From: JAAYGD01 sp964609995
Lineage (GTDB): Bacteria; Bacillota_I; Bacilli_A; RF39; UBA660
Assembly: GCA_964609995.1 (NCBI GenBank)
Contig: CAZSTI010000010.1
Coordinates: 1 to 27,456 of the forward strand
Direction: 5' to 3'
Length of the DNA stretch: 27,456 nucleotides
Below, piece by piece: positions 8,165-15,834 of the stretch. The position numbers were made by a program, and so were the translations under genes. How positions within the stretch are numbered: position 1 is the first letter of the stretch; each line of letters opens with the position of its first letter. Under the pieces are notes generated by a model that did not search any database, was not told where the DNA came from, and was given only the letters and a program-made list of their open reading frames with translations.

Positions 8165-9823
8165 ATGAATAATAAAGAATTAGCTAATTTAATTTTTCCT
8201 AATATTAATAGAACAATAAGTGATTATGAAAATATTTATCCAATAAGAAACTTGAAAGCAGGTTCAATTGTAACAAGATATGCTCCTAGCCCAACTGGTT
8301 TCATTCATATTGGAGCACTACTTGCAAGTTTTATTGCAAGTTCTTTTTCTAAACAAACGGGTGGAATTGTAATATTAAGAATTGAAGATACTGATACTAA
8401 AAGAACTATGGAAAATGGTATCGAAATAATTATAAATGGTTTAAAAGAATATGGAGTAATATTTGATGAAGGTCCAATTTCAGAAAACGAAGAAATAGGA
8501 AGTTATGGTCCATATATTCAAAGTAATAGAAAAGAAATTTATCATGCTTTTGTAAAGTATTTGATAGAAGAAGGTAAAGCATATCCTTGTTTTTGCACCG
8601 AAGAAGAATTAGAGACTACTAGAAATATGCAAACACAAGCAAGAGAAAGAATTGGATATTATGGAAAATGGGCAAAATGTAGAAATATCAGCATAGAAGA
8701 ATCATATAATAGAATTAAAAATAATGAACCTTATGTAATTAGATTTAGATCACCTGGCGATTTTAATAAAACAATGTCATATACTGATGTAATAAAAGGT
8801 AATATTGAAATGCCTGAAAATGATTTGGATATAGTTATTATGAAATCTGATGGTTTACCGACATATCATTTTGCGCATTTAGTAGATGATCACTTAATGA
8901 GAACTACACATGTAATTAGAGCTGATGAATGGGTGCCTTCTGTACCAATTCATATACAATTATTTGAAGCATTTGGTTTTGATAAACCATATTATTGTCA
9001 TATATCTCCTTTATTAAAAAATGATGAAGGTAGTGTAAGAAAATTAAGTAAGAGAAAAGATCCTGAATGTGCAATGAGTTTTTATCATGAATTAGGTGTT
9101 CCAAATGAATCTGTTTTGTTATATTTGGCAACTATCGCTAATAGTGATTTTGAAGAATGGTATTTAAAAAATAAAGACAAGGATATATCTGATTTTGAAT
9201 TTACTTTTGATAAAATTGGAAAAAGCGGAGCATTATTTGATATTGAAAAATTAAAAAGCATTTCAAAAGAATATATTTCAACTTTAAAAGCTACTGAATT
9301 ATATGATAGAATATCAGAATATTTATTAAAATATGATAATGAATTTTATCAAATATTTACTAAATATAAAGACTATTCAATAAAAATATTAAATATTCAA
9401 AGAGAAGTAGAAAAACCAAGAAAAGATTTAACTCATTATGGTGGAGTAAAAAACGAATATATATATATGTTTGATGAAATATATGAAAAGTTTGAGAAAC
9501 ACTATATATATCCTTATATTACTGATAAAGAAGAAGTAAAATGTATTTTAAAAGTTTATATAGATAAATATTACGATCAAAATGATAACCAAGAAATTTG
9601 GTTTAATAAAATAAAAGATTTAAGTCAAGAATTTGGATATGCTAGAGAAGTTAAAGATTTTAAAAACAATCAATCAATGTATAAAGGTCATGTTGGAGAT
9701 GTCTCTACAATACTAAGAATTGCACTTACTTCTAGAGATAAAACAATTGATTTATATAGTATTATGCAATTACTAGGAAAAAATAGGATTGAAGATAGAT
9801 ATAATAAAATAATAGATGAATAA
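8165..9823 (+). CDS. gltX: Glutamyl-tRNA synthetase
   Basis: Class I synthetase that charges tRNA-Glu with glutamate in the cytoplasm. The signatures are complete: the HIGH motif as HIGA (48-51) after RYAPSPTGF, RIEDTD at 72-77, a CFC pair at 142-144 with a further Cys at 172 as in the zinc-binding insert of many GluRS proteins, and the KMSKS loop as KLSKR (293-297). At 552 residues it is longer than the usual ~485 because of an N-terminal extension of about 35 residues, as I recall for the clostridial-type GltX. Most telling, its tRNA substrate is encoded 12 bases downstream before any terminator, so enzyme and tRNA are probably on one transcript. Whether it also charges tRNA-Gln (non-discriminating, needing GatCAB) cannot be told from the window. 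Confidence 0.96.
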   Translation: MNNKELANLIFPNINRTISDYENIYPIRNLKAGSIVTRYAPSPTGFIHIGALLASFIASSFSKQTGGIVILRIEDTDTKRTMENGIEIIINGLKEYGVIFDEGPISENEEIGSYGPYIQSNRKEIYHAFVKYLIEEGKAYPCFCTEEELETTRNMQTQARERIGYYGKWAKCRNISIEESYNRIKNNEPYVIRFRSPGDFNKTMSYTDVIKGNIEMPENDLDIVIMKSDGLPTYHFAHLVDDHLMRTTHVIRADEWVPSVPIHIQLFEAFGFDKPYYCHISPLLKNDEGSVRKLSKRKDPECAMSFYHELGVPNESVLLYLATIANSDFEEWYLKNKDKDISDFEFTFDKIGKSGALFDIEKLKSISKEYISTLKATELYDRISEYLLKYDNEFYQIFTKYKDYSIKILNIQREVEKPRKDLTHYGGVKNEYIYMFDEIYEKFEKHYIYPYITDKEEVKCILKVYIDKYYDQNDNQEIWFNKIKDLSQEFGYAREVKDFKNNQSMYKGHVGDVSTILRIALTSRDKTIDLYSIMQLLGKNRIEDRYNKIIDE

Positions 9824-9835
9824 TATCTATTATTT

Positions 9836-9911
9836 GGTCCGTTGGTGAAGAGGTTAACACGTCACCCTCTCAAGGTGATATACATGGGTTCGAGCCCCAT
9901 ACGGATCACCA
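9836..9911 (+). tRNA. tRNA-Glu (anticodon CUC)
   Basis: The 76 bases fold as a full cloverleaf: acceptor stem 9836-9842 with 9901-9907 (one G-U pair), D arm with a GTG/CAC stem, anticodon stem TCACC (9862-9866) with GGTGA (9874-9878), loop CTCTCAA, T arm ATGGG-TTCGAGC-CCCAT, discriminator A at 9908 and an encoded CCA at 9909-9911. The anticodon at 9869-9871 is CTC, which reads GAG. In such an AT-rich genome most Glu codons are GAA, so this is probably an extra isoacceptor beside a UUC tRNA elsewhere. It shares a unit with gltX. Confidence 0.93.
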
Positions 9912-9986
9912 GATATGTGGAAGTTGATACCCCTTCATAATCATAACGATTTTAAGGTGCGTGCATTTATTAAATAGAAAAAAACT
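9912..9986 (+). other. 3' trailer between the tRNA and the terminator
   Basis: Seventy-five bases with no open reading frame of note. I see only a short GAAG/CTTC complementarity near 9918-9936 and a small AATC/GATT repeat. It is most likely processed off the tRNA precursor; a small RNA cannot be excluded. Confidence 0.4.
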
Positions 9987-10027
9987 AAAAATAGATTGTT
10001 TCTTTATTAAAGTAACAATCTATTTTT
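9987..10027 (+). terminator. Terminator of the gltX-tRNA unit
   Basis: AAAAATAGATTGTT (9987-10000) pairs perfectly with AACAATCTATTTTT (10014-10027). The loop itself can pair CTTT with AAAG. This is one of the longest hairpins in the window and ends in a T-run. Confidence 0.85.
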
Positions 10028-10227
10028 ATGTTTAAATTAAAAGAAGATAAAGTGTTTTTAAACTATGTGTTTGAAATACCGGCTACTATCAAATAAAATT
10101 TTATTGATCAATATTATAAATAAAGTAAAAATTTGAACGAGCTGAAAGTAAGTCAAAAGAATTAGATAATTCTTTTAATTATCCAATAAATATGATATTA
10201 TTTTCTATATTAGGAGGAAAAGTTAAT
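10028..10227 (+). promoter_or_regulatory. Leader region of lemA with promoter and hairpin
   Basis: This 200-base gap holds a likely promoter: TTGAAA (10071-10076), a 17-base spacer and TAAAAT (10094-10099). In the resulting ~120-base leader a perfect 10-base inverted repeat, AAAAGAATTA (10155-10164) and TAATTCTTTT (10167-10176), ends in four T. It could be an attenuator or an mRNA-stabilising hairpin. AGGAGG at 10212-10217 precedes the lemA ATG at 10228. This is the longest leader in the window. No riboswitch family was recognised. Confidence 0.45.
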
Positions 10228-10776
10228 ATGTGGGTTTATGTAGTTATTGGAATCGTTGCTTTATTATTAATTTATTCATTTGTTTTATATAATAGTTTAA
10301 TAAAATTAAGCAACAAAGTTAAAGAAGCGTTTGCAACAATGGATGTTTACTTAAAAAAAAGGTGGGATTTAATTCCTAATATTGTTGAAACTGTAAAAGG
10401 TTATGCAAAACATGAAAAAGAAACTTTGGAGAATATTATTAATTTAAGAAATGGTGCTTATGAAAAAATGAGTACAAATGATAAAATTGATACAAATGAG
10501 CAGTTAACAGCGGACATTTCAAAATTAATGATGTTAGCTGAAAATTACCCTGATTTAAAAGCAAATCAAAACTTTTTAGATTTGAGTACACAACTATCAA
10601 AAGTAGAAGAAGATATTGCAAATTCGAGAAAATATTATAATGCTGTCGTTAGAAATATGAATGATAAAGTACAAATGTTTCCAAGTAATATTTTTGCTGG
10701 TTTATTTGGGTTTAAAGAAAATAAATTCTTTGAATCAAGTAATTCAGAAAGAGAAAGTGTTAAGGTGGAATTATAA
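10228..10776 (+). CDS. lemA: LemA family membrane protein
   Basis: A 182-residue LemA-family protein of about the usual length. It has one N-terminal membrane helix (residues 1-21) with the remainder as a helical bundle, N-terminus probably outside as described for the family. Typical LemA sequence is seen: LYNSLIKLSNKVKEAFA, then DVYLKKRWDLIPNIVETVKGYAKHE near 45-65, and a later YYNAVVRNMNDKVQMFPSN. Family function is poorly defined; links to membrane stress and antigen presentation exist but no activity is known. The ATG at 10228 is chosen over an in-frame ATG at 10192 because AGGAGG lies ten bases before it and the membrane helix begins at once. The DUF2207 gene follows 12 bases after the stop, a pairing common in Firmicutes. 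Confidence 0.93.
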   Translation: MWVYVVIGIVALLLIYSFVLYNSLIKLSNKVKEAFATMDVYLKKRWDLIPNIVETVKGYAKHEKETLENIINLRNGAYEKMSTNDKIDTNEQLTADISKLMMLAENYPDLKANQNFLDLSTQLSKVEEDIANSRKYYNAVVRNMNDKVQMFPSNIFAGLFGFKENKFFESSNSERESVKVEL

Positions 10777-10788
10777 GATGGTGAAAAA

Positions 10789-13182
10789 GTGAGAAATACT
10801 TTTAATAATAATAAGATAATATTTGTTTCAGTGATTTTTGCTATACTATTATTAATTATTCCATTTTCTGTAAATGCTCAAAATTATTCGAGTGATTTTA
10901 TCAAAATTACAGATACTTCCTATACTTATGAAGATGAAGATGTTTCTTTATCACAAGTGTATTTTAATAAATCTTCTTCTAATTTTGGAGATTTAATTTC
11001 TTATGGAACTTTGTTTAGTAAAATGGTGAATTTAAGTAAGAATTATTTGTTTGTATATATGACAATTGATTATTATGACACAAATTATAAAATAATTGCA
11101 AGATCAACTAAAACAGAGCAACCTACAACAGCAAAAGAAAACTATTCTATGAATATAATTCTTTATGCCAATGATTTTTTAGGAAACTACGATATTAATG
11201 ATATTGCATATTTTAAAATAAATTATTATAAAGTTAAAGGGAATCTATTGCCAGACTTTAATAATATAAATGATTCTAATGTAACTAATATAACAAATAC
11301 AACTGATAATGATCAATACACATTAACAGAATATAAGATAGATATTAAAGTAAATGAAAATAATACATTTAATATATCTGAGTATATAAAAGCATATTTT
11401 AATGTAGATAAGCACGGGATTTTTAGAAAAATACCGTTGAGAAATGAAGTTGTTAGATTAGATGGTACAAAAAGCAATAATCGTGCAAAAATTAGTGATA
11501 TAACAGTTAATGAAGCATATACTACTTATAATGAATCGGGCTATAAAGTCATTAAAATTGGTGATTCTAATTATACTTTAACTGGTAGTAAAGAATATGT
11601 AATTAATTATTTATATAACATCGGAAAAGATACTGGTAAAGAGTATGATGAATTCTATTTTAATTTATTAGGTTATGAATGGGATACAACGATTAGTAAT
11701 GCAAAATTTACAATAACAATGCCAAAAGAGTTTGATAAGACAAAATTAGGTTTTTCTAGTGGTATTGTTGGTTCAACAGATAGTAGTAATATAGAATATA
11801 ATGTTGATGGTAATGTTATAAGTGGCAGGTATAATGGTGTTTTAGATGCCGGCGAATCATTAACGGTAAGACTAGAACTTCCAGAAGGTTACTTTGTTGG
11901 TGCTAGTAATAATTTTAATTTTATGATAATCATATTATTTGTTTTGCCTATTGTATTTGCCATCATTTCATTTTTATTATGGGTTAAATATGGTAAAGAT
12001 GACAAAGCTATTGAAACGGTAGAGTTTTATCCTCCAGAAGGTTTTAATAGTGCGGAAATTGGTTTCTTATATAAAGGTTATGCTGATAAAAATGATGTAA
12101 TTTCATTGTTAATATATTTAGCAAACAAGGGATATGTGAGAATAGAAGAATCAGAAGAAAAAGCATTATTCTCTACTAAAAAAGAATTTAAGATAGTAAA
12201 AATAAAAGACTATGATGGGAATAACATAAATGAAAAAGTGTTTTTAAATGGGTTATTTAATTCAAGAGGAAGTAGTGTAACTTCAGCAATAAATTTGATG
12301 AAATATATGAAAAACCCACAACAAGAAGTTTTAGAAGAAAATAATTCACAAACAAAATTACAAGAAGTAACAGCTACTGATTTGTATGATAGTTTTTATA
12401 TTACATTAAATTCTATTGTCAGAAATCTAAATGATAAAGAAAACATACGTAAAATATTTGAAAAATCCAAATCTGGCAAATCATTAGCAGTTATTTTAAT
12501 GATAATTGTATCTTTATTTACTATAATTAGTATTCCAACTTTGGAATATGCTAGTATTATTGAATTAGTGATTACTTTATTTACGACGTTATTTTATATT
12601 CCATTCTATGCTGTTATTTTTGCTAAAAAGATACCGTTAGCAATTAGATTAATTTTGGGTGGATTTACTATTTTCCATTCTATGATGTTATTTAGTGGTT
12701 TACCAATAAAAGAAGCAATATTTGATGATTCTATTTTATTATCAGGTTTCTTAATTGGTTTAGTATGTATAATTGCAATGATCTTCTGTTTTAAAGCAAT
12801 GTCTAAAAGGACTTCTTTTGGAAATGAAATGTTAGGTAAAATAAAAGGGTTTAAAAATTTCTTAGAAACAGCAGAAAAATCCAAACTTGAAGAATTAGTA
12901 ATGCAGAATCCTTCTTATTTTTACAACATATTGCCATTTACTTATGTATTAGGTGTTTCTGATAAATGGATTAAAAAGTTTGAAACAATAAGTTTACAAA
13001 CGCCAGATTGGTATGCTGGAAATACAGCGTTTAGTATGACATCGTTTGGAAGTTTTATGAACTCAACAATGTATTCGGCTTCAAGATCAATGTCATCTAG
13101 CCATTCTAGTAGTAGTGGTGGAAGTTCCGGCGGAGGATCATCGGGTGGAGGTTCTGGAGGCGGTGGTGGTGGTTCTTGGTAA
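10789..13182 (+). CDS. DUF2207 membrane protein with glycine-rich tail
   Basis: The 797-residue protein begins with a Sec signal peptide (cleavage probably after VNA, residue 30). An extracellular beta-rich DUF2207 domain runs to ~375, then come a membrane helix (379-398), a cytoplasmic winged-helix-like region (~410-560), a cluster of further membrane helices (~566-680) and a soluble segment. The last ~24 residues are only Ser and Gly, ending in GGGGGGSW; such tails are a hallmark of this family. Function is unknown. Translation starts at GTG 10789 with a weak GGTGA four bases before it. The frame is the same as lemA, only four codons past its stop, so expression probably depends on coupling to lemA. 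The Gly tail is a local GC-rich patch in otherwise AT-rich DNA. Confidence 0.88.
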   Translation: MRNTFNNNKIIFVSVIFAILLLIIPFSVNAQNYSSDFIKITDTSYTYEDEDVSLSQVYFNKSSSNFGDLISYGTLFSKMVNLSKNYLFVYMTIDYYDTNYKIIARSTKTEQPTTAKENYSMNIILYANDFLGNYDINDIAYFKINYYKVKGNLLPDFNNINDSNVTNITNTTDNDQYTLTEYKIDIKVNENNTFNISEYIKAYFNVDKHGIFRKIPLRNEVVRLDGTKSNNRAKISDITVNEAYTTYNESGYKVIKIGDSNYTLTGSKEYVINYLYNIGKDTGKEYDEFYFNLLGYEWDTTISNAKFTITMPKEFDKTKLGFSSGIVGSTDSSNIEYNVDGNVISGRYNGVLDAGESLTVRLELPEGYFVGASNNFNFMIIILFVLPIVFAIISFLLWVKYGKDDKAIETVEFYPPEGFNSAEIGFLYKGYADKNDVISLLIYLANKGYVRIEESEEKALFSTKKEFKIVKIKDYDGNNINEKVFLNGLFNSRGSSVTSAINLMKYMKNPQQEVLEENNSQTKLQEVTATDLYDSFYITLNSIVRNLNDKENIRKIFEKSKSGKSLAVILMIIVSLFTIISIPTLEYASIIELVITLFTTLFYIPFYAVIFAKKIPLAIRLILGGFTIFHSMMLFSGLPIKEAIFDDSILLSGFLIGLVCIIAMIFCFKAMSKRTSFGNEMLGKIKGFKNFLETAEKSKLEELVMQNPSYFYNILPFTYVLGVSDKWIKKFETISLQTPDWYAGNTAFSMTSFGSFMNSTMYSASRSMSSSHSSSSGGSSGGGSSGGGSGGGGGGSW

Positions 13183-13262
13183 AATTCTATCCAATATAAA
13201 AACATTTTATTAACTTAATCTATTTTAAAATTGAGTAAAATAATTTATATTAATTACCAATT

Positions 13263-13302
13263 ATAGGGTATGTATTCATTATAGATTGCATACCTATTTT
13301 TT
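13263..13302 (+). terminator. Terminator after lemA-DUF2207
   Basis: ATAGG (13263-13267) pairs with CCTAT (13293-13297) and, past one bulged G, TATG (13269-13272) pairs with CATA (13289-13292). A run of six T follows (13297-13302). Confidence 0.7.
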
Positions 13303-13416
13303 GTTATATTTGATAGAATTGTTATAGGAAAATTTGAAGACAGTGTTAAAGATGTAGTAAAATATTATTGATTATTCATTAGAAAATTAACTAAGACTTA
13401 ATAAAATCTTTTTTTA

Positions 13417-13425
13417 TGATATAAT
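13417..13425 (+). promoter_or_regulatory. Extended -10 promoter of dapL
   Basis: TGA then TATAAT (13420-13425), preceded by a T-run; no clear -35. Transcription would start near 13432, which rules out the in-frame TTG at 13432 as start codon and supports the ATG at 13450 with AGAAGAG at 13437-13443. Confidence 0.6.
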
Positions 13426-13449
13426 TTTTATTTGAAAGAAGAGATAATT

Positions 13450-14616
13450 ATGGTTAAAATAAATAATAATCTATTAAATGTTCAACAAATTAATAATTTT
13501 GAAGAAGTATCAAGAAGAGTAAATGAATATAAGGTAAATAACTCAAATAAAATATTGTTAAATTTAGGAGTTGGGGATGTTTCAAAACCAATTATAAAAG
13601 AAGTAATTGATGAAATGAATAAAGCAGTAAATGAATTAGGAAATATAGATACTTTTAAAGGTTATGGTTTTTTTTATGGGCATATTTTTTTAAAGAAAAA
13701 AATAATAGATGATTATAAATGTTTTACAGAAGAAGAAATATATATATCTGATGGTGCAAAGACTGATACTACTAATATATTGGAGCTATTTGATAAAGAT
13801 TCTTTAGCATGCATATTTAATCCATCTTATCCTGTATATAGAGATGCTTTAGATATTATGGGAATTAAATATGAATATTTAGATGCTAATGAAGAAAATG
13901 ATTTTAAACCTTTTCCTACAAAAAAATATGATTTAGTATATATTTGTTCTCCAAGTAATCCTCTTGGAATAGCGTATGATAAAGAATATTTAACTAAATG
14001 GGTTGAATATGCTATAAAAAATAATTGTATTATTTTATATGACAATGTATATGATTCTTTTATTAGGTCTAATAATATTCCAAAGACTATATATGAAATA
14101 GAAGGAGCAAAAAAAGTTGCTATTGAATTTAGATCATATTCAAAAAAAGCATCTTTTACTGGAGTAAGATGTTCATATTATATTATTCCAAACGAGTTAA
14201 TAATAAAAGATGTTAATATTTATTGGAAAAAGAGAGTGATGACAAAGTTTAATGGTGCAGATTATGTTGCTCAAAGAGGTGCATTAGCAAGTTATAATGT
14301 AGATTCTATTAATAAAATTAATAGAAATATTGAAGAATATCTAGAATGTGCAAAATATATGAAAATAGAATTAGAAAAATTAAAATATAAAGTATATGGT
14401 GGATTTGATTCTCCTTATTTATGGGTTAAAATAAAAAGTAATATGTCATCATGGGATTTTTTTGACTTTATGCTATATAAATTAAATATAGTAATAATTC
14501 CTGGTATCGTATTCGGAAAAAATGGGGATAATTTTTTTAGGATATCTGCTTTAGCAAAAAAAGAAGCAATATATGAGTCAATAGAAAGGATAAAACTATA
14601 TGAAAAAGAAAATTAA
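13450..14616 (+). CDS. dapL: LL-diaminopimelate aminotransferase-like PLP enzyme
   Basis: DapL converts tetrahydrodipicolinate directly to LL-diaminopimelate using glutamate and PLP, on the route to lysine and meso-DAP for peptidoglycan. This 388-residue protein follows the DapL pattern closely: LNLGVGDVSKP (37-47), FKGYGFFYG (69-77), ISDGAKTDTTNI (99-110), NPSYPVYRD (124-132), YICSPSNPLG (164-173, Asn170), LYDNVYDSF (196-204), EFRSYSKKASFTGVRC (226-241) with the PLP lysine at 232, TKFNGADYVAQR (265-276) and FFRISA (362-367). It is slightly shorter than typical (about 400). No other lysine or DAP gene is in the window, so the substrate rests on sequence alone; a related fold-type I aminotransferase is the alternative. 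Its last 17 bases overlap the next gene. Confidence 0.87.
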   Translation: MVKINNNLLNVQQINNFEEVSRRVNEYKVNNSNKILLNLGVGDVSKPIIKEVIDEMNKAVNELGNIDTFKGYGFFYGHIFLKKKIIDDYKCFTEEEIYISDGAKTDTTNILELFDKDSLACIFNPSYPVYRDALDIMGIKYEYLDANEENDFKPFPTKKYDLVYICSPSNPLGIAYDKEYLTKWVEYAIKNNCIILYDNVYDSFIRSNNIPKTIYEIEGAKKVAIEFRSYSKKASFTGVRCSYYIIPNELIIKDVNIYWKKRVMTKFNGADYVAQRGALASYNVDSINKINRNIEEYLECAKYMKIELEKLKYKVYGGFDSPYLWVKIKSNMSSWDFFDFMLYKLNIVIIPGIVFGKNGDNFFRISALAKKEAIYESIERIKLYEKEN

Positions 14617-15754
14617 TATAATAATATTTATATCATTTATTCTGGGAATATTATTTGGATTATTAATTCCTTCATTTATGAATGATATTTCTTTTTTAGG
14701 TACTTTATATATTAATATATTAAAATTTTTAATAATACCGATATTATTTTTATCAATTTCTTTATCCATATATAATAGTTCTAAAAACAATAACAAAAAA
14801 TTAATTAAAATATTATCATTATTTATAATGATGTTTATAACTACTTTTATTATTGTATCTTTAATATTATTAATTATTAGTCCTACATTGAGTATAAACT
14901 TTGAAAATATAAATTATGAAGGCGAATTAGCTAAGGTGACTTTTATTAGCTTTATTGAAAATATATTTCCTTCTAACCCTTTGGATATAATATCAAAATT
15001 AAATGTATTTGCAATTATATTAATTTCTGCATTATTTGGATATTCAGCATCAAAAACAAAAAACGGAAATAAGGTGATGGATATTATAGATTCTTTAAAT
15101 AATATACTCAATAAGATTATTGAATATGTAATGTATTTAACTCCTATAGGAGTATTTACTTTAATTGGATCGTCTATTTCAAAGTATGGAATTGATATAA
15201 TAAAAAGTACCATTATATATATATTACTTGCTTATGTTTTTTCAATTTTTATAATAGTATTGATGATTATAATTCTATATAGAAAAATTAAACCTATTGA
15301 ATATATTAAAAAGATAGTAAAAGTATGGTTAGTATCTATTTCTACTTGCTCATCAGTTGCTACATTACCTTATACTTTAAAATTATGTAAAGAAGATTTA
15401 AAATTAAATAAAGAATTAACTGATATAGTTGTACCTTTAGGAACCACACTAAATAAAGTTGGAGGAGCAATTTCTTTTGCAATTTTATCAATATTTACTA
15501 TTCAACTATATGGTATAGAATTAAATCTAACTTTATACATATCTATGATATTTATTGCATTAGTATTAAACATGGCTGCTGTAGGCATTCCTAGTGGGGG
15601 AATAGTTCTTGGTGCTACATATTTATCAATGTTAGGGATACCATTAAATTTTATCGGTATTTATAGTGGTATTTATAGAATATTGGATATGGCTTATACT
15701 ACTTTAAATGTTACTGGTAATATTAATGCTTCAATATTTTTAAATAAAAAGTAA
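14600..15754 (+). CDS. Divergent SLC1/DAACS-family amino-acid transporter
   Basis: A 384-residue polytopic membrane protein related to glutamate/aspartate symporters such as GltP and GltPh. The family core is present: CSSVATLP for the HP1 serine motif, PLGTTLNKVGGA (279-290), GIPSGGIV in HP2, and DMAYTTLNVTGN (363-374) in the last helix. Key positions differ. The sodium-site NMDGT motif reads NKVGG (285-289), so its Asp and Met are lost. In the last helix, Arg397 of GltPh is Tyr366 and Asp405 is Asn374, while the matches of Asp394, Thr398 and Asn401 remain. Arg397 binds the acidic side chain of the substrate, so a neutral or other substrate and altered ion coupling are likely. The start overlaps dapL by 17 bases, with AAAGGA at 14585-14590, so the two are co-translated. 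Confidence 0.88.
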   Translation: MKKKINIIIFISFILGILFGLLIPSFMNDISFLGTLYINILKFLIIPILFLSISLSIYNSSKNNNKKLIKILSLFIMMFITTFIIVSLILLIISPTLSINFENINYEGELAKVTFISFIENIFPSNPLDIISKLNVFAIILISALFGYSASKTKNGNKVMDIIDSLNNILNKIIEYVMYLTPIGVFTLIGSSISKYGIDIIKSTIIYILLAYVFSIFIIVLMIIILYRKIKPIEYIKKIVKVWLVSISTCSSVATLPYTLKLCKEDLKLNKELTDIVVPLGTTLNKVGGAISFAILSIFTIQLYGIELNLTLYISMIFIALVLNMAAVGIPSGGIVLGATYLSMLGIPLNFIGIYSGIYRILDMAYTTLNVTGNINASIFLNKK

Positions 15755-15778
15755 TTATTTGTTGATTTTTATTTTTTT
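15742..15778 (+). terminator. Possible weak A/T-only terminator after the transporter
   Basis: AAATAAAAA (15742-15750) can pair with TTTTTATTT (15766-15774), followed by more T to 15778. There is no G-C pair, so termination is doubtful. The helD -35 box overlaps the loop. Confidence 0.3.
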
Positions 15779-15789
15779 ATGTGTATAAT
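15762..15789 (+). promoter_or_regulatory. Promoter of helD
   Basis: TTGATT (15762-15767), a 16-base spacer and TATAAT (15784-15789). The leader of about 40 bases ends in AGGAGG (15826-15831). Confidence 0.6.
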
Positions 15790-15834
15790 TAATTTTATGC
15801 AGTTAAATATTACCTAAGATTTAATAGGAGGACT

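Noticed and set aside
9912..9986. A second, degenerate tRNA or small RNA after tRNA-Glu
   Set aside because: No cloverleaf can be drawn and the pairings are short; treated as processed trailer.
12942..13205. Proline-rich reading frame on the minus strand opposite the DUF2207 tail
   Set aside because: It is the reverse complement of the Ser/Gly repeat codons, with no start signals of its own.
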